Shown: piece after piece, positions 61,301 to 64,000 of the stretch | How positions within the stretch are numbered: the stretch's first letter is position 1 | Layout of the letters: every line of letters begins with the position of its first letter | DNA from: Sipunculus nudus | Lineage: Eukaryota; Annelida; Sipuncula; Golfingiida; Sipunculidae | Direction: 5' to 3' | DNA length: 64,000 nt | NCBI GenBank assembly: GCA_026874595.1 | Contig: CM049307.1 | Location: 24,280,362-24,344,361, forward strand | Position numbers and translations under genes: made by a program | Notes under the pieces: generated by a model | Databases searched by the model: none | Seen by the model: only the letters and a program-made list of their open reading frames with translations | What the model was told of the DNA's origin: nothing

Positions 61301-63757
61301 AGGGGACAGGAGGATTTTGTCCGTATTAGTTAGTTGTCCTGGTTTGAGGAGTTTGGCATATTGCGTAAACTCTCATTGAATGTTACTGATGTCCTCTTTT
61401 TGATTAATTGCACAATTAATTTGAAATACATAAATTTTATTTAAATCATTTTGAAAATAGCTTTAATATGCATTTATAATTTATAAAATATATAATAATT
61501 AAAAAAAGAAAGACAAATACTCTTCAACAAAATCAGCTAGGCCTCGCACACTGATCTTGGCAATTTCACTTTGGCGTACCATGCTTCATCTTCTTAGCAA
61601 GCGGTAGCTTATGCTTTGTTGCACCAGGCATATTGAAGACTGAATCTTTGCCAGCCTCCAGACAGCATGATTACTTGTTAAAGGATAGTAATGATGAAAA
61701 AAAGAGGTCTATTCATTGTGTCCAAGGCATACTTAATAAGAATGATTTTCTGCTCAAAAGTTCACTTTATATAGACTCCATATGAAAACTAAACTTCCTT
61801 ACAAGTATGGAATCTATTGTAAAAAAATTTGATTATCAAATGCCATTGGCCGGGATTGGAAGTTTACACTGTAAAAACCAACACCCTTGTGGTTAACAAA
61901 TAATTATACAAACATTGTTTGTGAGTTAATTAATGAACACTGTGAGCAACTCATCACCAGGTTTTCACCACAACCAAGTGCAAACGGTCACTAACTATCT
62001 AAGGCTCCCCACACATTTGTGAGTGCCCTGGGCAGGACACCAATCACAAAGCAGGAATTATAGTCTTTCTTGGTGGTCTTGTCTAATTAATGAAAAGCTG
62101 TTTGAAAATTTTAAGTCATTTTTCCAGTTCACTGGCAAATATTTAATTAAAATATGATATGTGATATTTACACATTTATAGAAATAAAACAACAATTTTG
62201 ACTGCATTTTTACGTATACCATGCAGATGGTTCACCGAATCACGCTGGTTCCCAGGCTGTCACTGTGAACAACACAGGTCATACGAGGTTATGTCCTCAG
62301 AGCACCATCTCCCTTCAGATATGTGATCAAAACAGAACTTGCGATGTCTGCTTTGGGGGGGGGGGCCCTGGTGTAATGGTTAAGGTGCTTGGCTCATGAT
62401 CGAGAGGTCGTGAGTTCGAATCCCGGTCATACCCACACTGTGCCAAGACCCTCAGGCAAGGTCCACACCACAAGTGTGCCTCTGTCCATCCAGCAGTAGA
62501 AATGGGTACCAGTAAATACTTGGAAGGTAACCTGTGATGGACTAGCGTCCCATCCAGGAGGAGTTAAACTCCTAAGTCGCTTCACACTACCGAAACAGGG
62601 ATAAGCGCCTGATGAGCCATTAGGCTCAGGTGTAAATCCCAAGCAGACTTTTACCTTTACCATGCAGATGGTTCACCGAATCATGCTGGTTCCCGGGTTG
62701 TCACTGTGACCAACAGAGGTCATACGAGGTTATGTCCTCAGAGCACCATCTCCCTTCAGTTATGTGATCAAAACAGAACTTGCGATGTCTGTCTCTTTAG
62801 AGGGTTGTAATATATACTGGACACGCAGTCCGGACGGGAAAGTTTGTCCGTTGTCCTGGAAAGTGAGTTACCGCTTTACTGAGTTTACGTTAATCATAAT
62901 ATATAGGCAAACTTGAAGGGACTGAGATTTATGTCCACATTAGTGAGTTGTCCACCTAACTGAGTTGTCCCCAGGAAGGAGTTTCACTGTATTTCTTTTC
63001 CAAAGAAAAAAAAAAATGATAAAAGATATTTTTTTCTTGATTTATTGGCAGCATGCTTATGGTCTAGATTTTCTTAACACAAGGTATGTTATCTTATCAT
63101 AAAAAATTTCCTTAATCATAATATCCCAAGATAATAATTCTTGCCATAAGTTATCTTCTTCTGATAGCAAGAAAAATGATCTTATCAGAAGAATAAAATG
63201 CTTATCATAAGTAAACAGTTCTCACCCTACTCCCTTGAAAATGTGCACTCTCCAAGCCTTGCACTTGTGTTCTGTCAGAACACAAGTATATATAATATAC
63301 ATTCAGATTTAGTGTAAATTTTTACAAAACTAGTTCTGTTAAACTGATATTGAAATGTGATAATTTTTTTTTATATTTAAAATTTTTTATTTTATTGAAT
63401 TTTTTATTTCATTGATTTATCAGTTACTTCCAAGTTTCAAGCTAAACATACTGCTCTTAAAGTTAAAAAGAAAGTAGTGCTGTTCTCTGCACCAAATACA
63501 CATTATTTAAAAAGGTTGTGTTTTCAAAAGGCATATATATGAACATGTGAATATATATCCTTACAGATATAAAGGCCCAGCTGGAATCAGCAGAACTCAA
63601 GAACCAACGCTACGTTGAGGCATTCAAGAAAACGAGTCGAGAGTTCAGGGAGGTGTGTTATGAGCTGACCGGCTACAGGATAGACATGCCCACCTCTAAC
63701 CAGTACAAACTCATGAATATTTACGCAGCCTCTGCCCAGGAATACTTACTATTTAAG
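41381..63757 (+). CDS. MAD1L1: MAD1L1, mitotic spindle assembly checkpoint protein MAD1 (14 exons, 3' incomplete)
   Basis: MAD1 is a long dimeric coiled-coil protein that recruits closed MAD2 to unattached kinetochores (and to nuclear pores in interphase), templating the mitotic checkpoint complex. Coding segments: 41401-41554, 42574-42722, 47760-47942, 51634-51758, 53033-53114, 53728-53858, 54877-55053, 55983-56069, 56704-56848, 57577-57786, 58636-58736, 59968-60058, 60962-61184, 63567-63757. All phases agree and all junctions are GT..AG, giving 683 residues. Human MAD1 is 718, with about 58 residues after the point where the window ends, so length fits. The order of segments matches human MAD1 from the N-terminal coiled coil, through MKS.L...P..ERE, ERD...L.SY, the KVLHL MAD2-interaction motif, to SAELKNQR and C.ELTGYRID. 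The final exon(s) lie outside the window. Confidence 0.95.
42574..42722 (+). CDS. MAD1L1: MAD1L1 coding exon 2 (residues 52-101)
   Basis: Acceptor TTTCCAG, donor AAG/GTTATT, phase 1 in and phase 0 out. Encodes heptad-rich sequence with LKRKLSSLETTRKKARYDHE, corresponding to the human MELSHKRARVELE segment near residue 80. Start of the long coiled coil. Confidence 0.9.
44104..47503. mobile_element. 3.4-kb TTAA-flanked element in MAD1L1 intron 2
   Basis: AGGCCTACTTCCA and its inverse TGGAAGTAGGCCT form the termini; both are flanked by TTAA (44100-44103, 47504-47507). Further in, an 18-bp palindromic-core box TGTGACGTCACAACCAGA (44294-44311) recurs inverted at 47317-47334, about 170-190 bases from each end, and neighbouring sequence is more loosely inverted-repeated. 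The core is AT-rich with (TA)n at about 45544-45572, (CT)n(TA)n at 46330-46400, a poly-G run at 46447-46469, and a hairpin near 45345-45400. No transposase is visible, so it is non-autonomous. TTAA use suggests a piggyBac-like mobiliser. Confidence 0.7.
47760..47942 (+). CDS. MAD1L1: MAD1L1 coding exon 3 (residues 102-162)
   Basis: Acceptor TTGTTACAG, donor GAG/GTAAGT, phase 0 on both sides, 61 codons of coiled coil (LKDENLSLLKKLEDSQKQVK). Its last ~60 bases are the first copy of the 80-bp array that fills the start of the next intron. Only the first donor (GT at 47943) keeps the frame open: using the second adds 79 bases, and reading on meets TAG near 48034. Confidence 0.9.
47883..48760 (+). 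repeat. 11-copy tandem array of an exon-end plus splice-donor unit (~80 bp)
   Basis: Each unit carries GGAGAGGGTGCTGGCCGCCC, GGGGGAGACGCTGAAACTGC, AGGACAGGTTACACGAG, then GTAAGTCATTATAGGGCTGT. Donor GT positions: 47943, 48022, 48102, 48180, 48259, 48339, 48419, 48499, 48739; the copies at 48579 and 48659 have AT instead. From copy 5 on the spacing is exactly 80. The unit therefore spans the exon 3 / intron 3 boundary of MAD1L1, with about 53 exonic and 27 intronic bases. Copy 1 is the functional exon end. Confidence 0.92.
48761..51633. other. MAD1L1 intron 3 remainder
   Basis: A short TACATGTA-rich tract (about 48825-48865), a C-run at 49157-49168, and a decayed end of the dispersed repeat (49862-49910: ATCTCAGCCAATAATAAGTC, TGAGGTAGAGCAATGGTCCC). 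49010-49180 and 49430-49620 are diverged direct repeats (AACAGAAAAAC..CCTAAGGTGGTT; GCAAAACTCG / GCAAAACCTTG; TTGACTTGCCACCA / CTTACTTGCTGCCA). No other exon is seen. Confidence 0.5.
51634..51758 (+). CDS. MAD1L1: MAD1L1 coding exon 4 (residues 163-203)
   Basis: Acceptor GGACTTCAG, donor CCAG/GTCAGT, phase 0 in and phase 2 out. Coiled-coil sequence beginning VLHDSQNKLMELKNTNLEQL. Confidence 0.88.
51773..51995. repeat. Minisatellite, ~35-bp unit, 6-7 copies, just inside intron 4
   Basis: TAATCCTCAAAATGTTTATC followed by ATTATTTGTGG recurs about every 35 bases and begins 14 bases after the exon 4 donor. The open frames here follow the repeat. Confidence 0.8.
53033..53114 (+). CDS. MAD1L1: MAD1L1 coding exon 5 (residues 204-231)
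   Basis: Acceptor TATTTTTTTAG, donor AAAG/GTGAGC, phase 2 in and phase 0 out. Encodes SSSEAQESRKENEEYKIKLL then QAEQKIK, heptad-like. Confidence 0.88.
53728..53858 (+). CDS. MAD1L1: MAD1L1 coding exon 6 (residues 232-274)
   Basis: Acceptor TTAACAG, donor CACAG/GTAAAT, phase 0 in and 2 out. SLEEQLHRLDDDQ, then VVTKVMKSKLSSYPEMEREN aligns with the human segment AAIVKNMKSELVRLPRLERE, one of the better conserved MAD1 blocks. Confidence 0.92.
54877..55053 (+). CDS. MAD1L1: MAD1L1 coding exon 7 (residues 275-333)
   Basis: Acceptor TTTGCAG, donor TCACA/GTGAGT, phase 2 in and 2 out. NNMLLKEETEGLRQKVKRLE parallels human NGLLQEELEGLQRKLGR; the ELADYSQLQIE and KSQLEKWQ that follow parallel LVGLELENERLLAKLQSWE. 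Confidence 0.92.
55983..56069 (+). CDS. MAD1L1: MAD1L1 coding exon 8 (residues 334-362)
   Basis: Acceptor TTATTTTCAG, donor GCAAG/GTGAGG, phase 2 in and 2 out. NPESLSRSVSQLQSAQAILL aligns with human TPEDLSRFVVELQQRELALK. Confidence 0.92.
56704..56848 (+). CDS. MAD1L1: MAD1L1 coding exon 9 (residues 363-411)
   Basis: Acceptor TTGCTTTTAG, donor CAAAG/GTCAGC, phase 2 in and 0 out. Coiled coil ending IKKLQKKLLLMTK, matching human LARRLQKRVLLLTK. Confidence 0.93.
57577..57786 (+). CDS. MAD1L1: MAD1L1 coding exon 10 (residues 412-481)
   Basis: Acceptor AATTACAG, donor ACAG/GTAGGA, phase 0 on both sides. ERDAFKNVLDSYEDEMT matches human ERDGMRAILGSYDSELT. The rest (SLVTSIKRQNAQLEKDLEKA) resumes coiled coil. 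Confidence 0.95.
58636..58736 (+). CDS. MAD1L1: MAD1L1 coding exon 11 (residues 482-514)
   Basis: Acceptor TTGTTTCAG, donor CTGAG/GTACAG, phase 0 in and 2 out. An earlier GT (GACA/GTAAAA) is possible but less consistent; the chosen donor gives KIIFTLREQVTGLE across the junction, matching human SFLFSREEADTLRLKVEELE in layout. Confidence 0.85.
59968..60058 (+). CDS. MAD1L1: MAD1L1 coding exon 12 (residues 515-545)
   Basis: Acceptor CCATGCAG with a weak nearby pyrimidine tract, donor TTGCAG/GTAGGG, phase 2 in and 0 out. EQVTGLEKQVEKLQEENGIL then EARIEQRHLQ aligns with human KVEELEGERSRLEEEKRMLE and AQLERRALQ, directly before the MAD2-binding exon. Confidence 0.92.
60962..61184 (+). CDS. MAD1L1: MAD1L1 coding exon 13, MAD2-interaction motif (residues 546-619)
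   Basis: Acceptor ATCTGCAG, donor GAAG/GTCAGT, phase 0 in and 1 out. GDYDPTKTKVLHLVMNPASL (546-565) is the MAD2-interaction motif; K554-V-L-H-L558 corresponds to human KVLHM at 541-545, the strand that MAD2's safety belt closes over. A coiled-coil helix (ERRAKEVEELRAETEKLRER) and a less ordered linker ending STSKEVE follow, as in human. Confidence 0.97.
62217..62791. repeat. 134-bp direct repeats (62217-62350, 62658-62791) flanking a SINE
   Basis: Both copies start TACCATGCAGATGGTTCACC and end AACTTGCGATGTCTG. They are the same length without indels and differ at about 6 of 134 positions. The interval is filled by poly-G and a SINE. Confidence 0.9.
62361..62657 (+). mobile_element. tRNA-derived SINE with conserved core
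   Basis: A tRNA-like head has an A-box TGGTGTAATGG (62369-62379) and a B-box AGTTCGAATCC (62413-62423) for RNA polymerase III. A body follows with GATGGACTAGCGTCCCATCC (about 62536), resembling conserved core domains shared by animal SINE families, then a 3' part ending TTTTACCTTTAC. Head and core together make this an intact-looking SINE. A minus-strand open frame across it is an artefact. Confidence 0.85.
63567..63757 (+). CDS. MAD1L1: MAD1L1 coding exon 14, C-terminal domain start (residues 620-683)
   Basis: Acceptor CCTTACAG, donor TTTAAG/GTAAGA, phase 1 in and 0 out. AQLESAELKNQRYVEAFKKT aligns with human QVESAELKNQRLKEVFQTK; then EVCYELTGYRIDM, NQYKLMNIYA and EYLLFK match the RWD-like C-terminal domain. 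The human RLK triplet, used to bind phosphorylated BUB1, reads RYV here (634-636). About 58 more residues, expected from human, lie beyond the window. Confidence 0.95.
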
Positions 63758-63785
63758 GTAAGATTTGGATTCATGACCTTTAGTA

Positions 63786-63966
63786 TATAGTAAAACCTCA
63801 CCTTTCCACCACCTCAGATTAGCGACCACCCCAAAATAATGACCACTTTTTGACGGTCTCAATTCTCTTTTGCTCTGTTTAGCAGACCTGGCTTAAAGGA
63901 TCATCTTGAAAATGCAACCACAGTATCAAGGTCCTGTTGGTGGTCATAATTCATGGCTTCACTGTA
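63786..63966. mobile_element. ~180-bp TA-flanked MITE in MAD1L1 intron 14
   Basis: Left end TATAGTAAAACCTCACC (63786) and right end GGCTTCACTGTA (63955-63966) are imperfect inverted repeats resembling the ends of the element at 61273. GACCACC and GGTGGTC boxes are also inverted inside. Probably the same superfamily. Confidence 0.5.
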
Positions 63967-64000
63967 CATTATATTCAGTTTAAATTTATCATTGCTGTAC

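Larger units (their letters stand above)
61273..62989. mobile_element. 1.7-kb TA-flanked inverted-repeat element in MAD1L1 intron 13
   Basis: TA CAGTGAAA (61271-61280) and TTTCACTG TA (62982-62991) bound the element; the inner termini share CCT and TTGTCC/GGACAA, TTAGTTAGTTGTCC / TTAGTGAGTTGTCC style boxes. TA target use and CAGTGAAA ends fit Tc1/mariner or pogo-type non-autonomous elements. It contains a SINE flanked by 134-bp direct repeats and no transposase. Confidence 0.6.

Noticed and set aside
62361-62435. Functional tRNA gene
   Set aside because: A- and B-boxes are present, but the sequence continues as a SINE body with a conserved core, and I did not find a good acceptor-stem pairing.

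Overview
This is a eukaryotic (animal) window. It is AT-rich, with long introns carrying GT..AG splice sites, many microsatellites, tRNA-derived SINEs, small inverted-repeat DNA transposons and a decayed LINE. The repeat flavour (blocks rich in TGACCTTTGACC, CAGCTGAGC/GGACGGACGG blocks, a SINE with a conserved core) matches what I remember from bivalve molluscs. A lophotrochozoan, probably a bivalve, is my inference; nothing here proves the species.

The one gene I recognise with confidence is MAD1L1 (spindle assembly checkpoint protein MAD1) on the + strand, from 41381 to beyond the right edge. Fourteen coding exons with consistent splice phases encode about 683 residues. The Mad2-interaction motif (KVLHL, exon at 60962) and most of the C-terminal domain (exon at 63567) are present. 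The last ~60 residues and the 5' UTR exon are missing: the former lies past the window, the latter is not located.

Left part (1-29,000): mostly repeats and intron-like or intergenic DNA. It holds a possible last exon of an unrecognised + strand gene (2960-3325) and a minus-strand exon encoding a signal-peptide or membrane-anchor protein (4033-4310). Between them and 29 kb lie tandem repeats, a 202-bp MITE (13368-13569), a 2.1-kb foldback element built of CTCGCCTAGGCGAG palindromes (14371-16498), a SINE (minus) and long imperfect TGACCTTTGACC blocks (24.4-26.4 kb). A CpG-containing, low-repeat stretch at 28950-29560 is a candidate promoter.

Middle (29,000-41,380): a 5'-truncated, frameshifted LINE on the minus strand (about 29899-33660). 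Its 3' UTR is split by a second foldback element (29969-31503) with an 8-bp target duplication. Next come a TTAA-flanked MITE and several copies of one dispersed repeat family. One copy of that family ends just before the first MAD1 coding exon and appears to supply part of its 3' splice signal.

Right part (41,381-64,000): MAD1L1. Its introns hold a 3.4-kb TTAA-flanked element, an unusual 11-copy array of ~80-bp units each containing exon end plus 5' splice site (47883-48760), a ~35-bp minisatellite, and a TA-flanked 1.7-kb element. Inside that last element a SINE sits between two 134-bp direct repeats. The most unusual structures are the splice-donor array and the two foldback elements.
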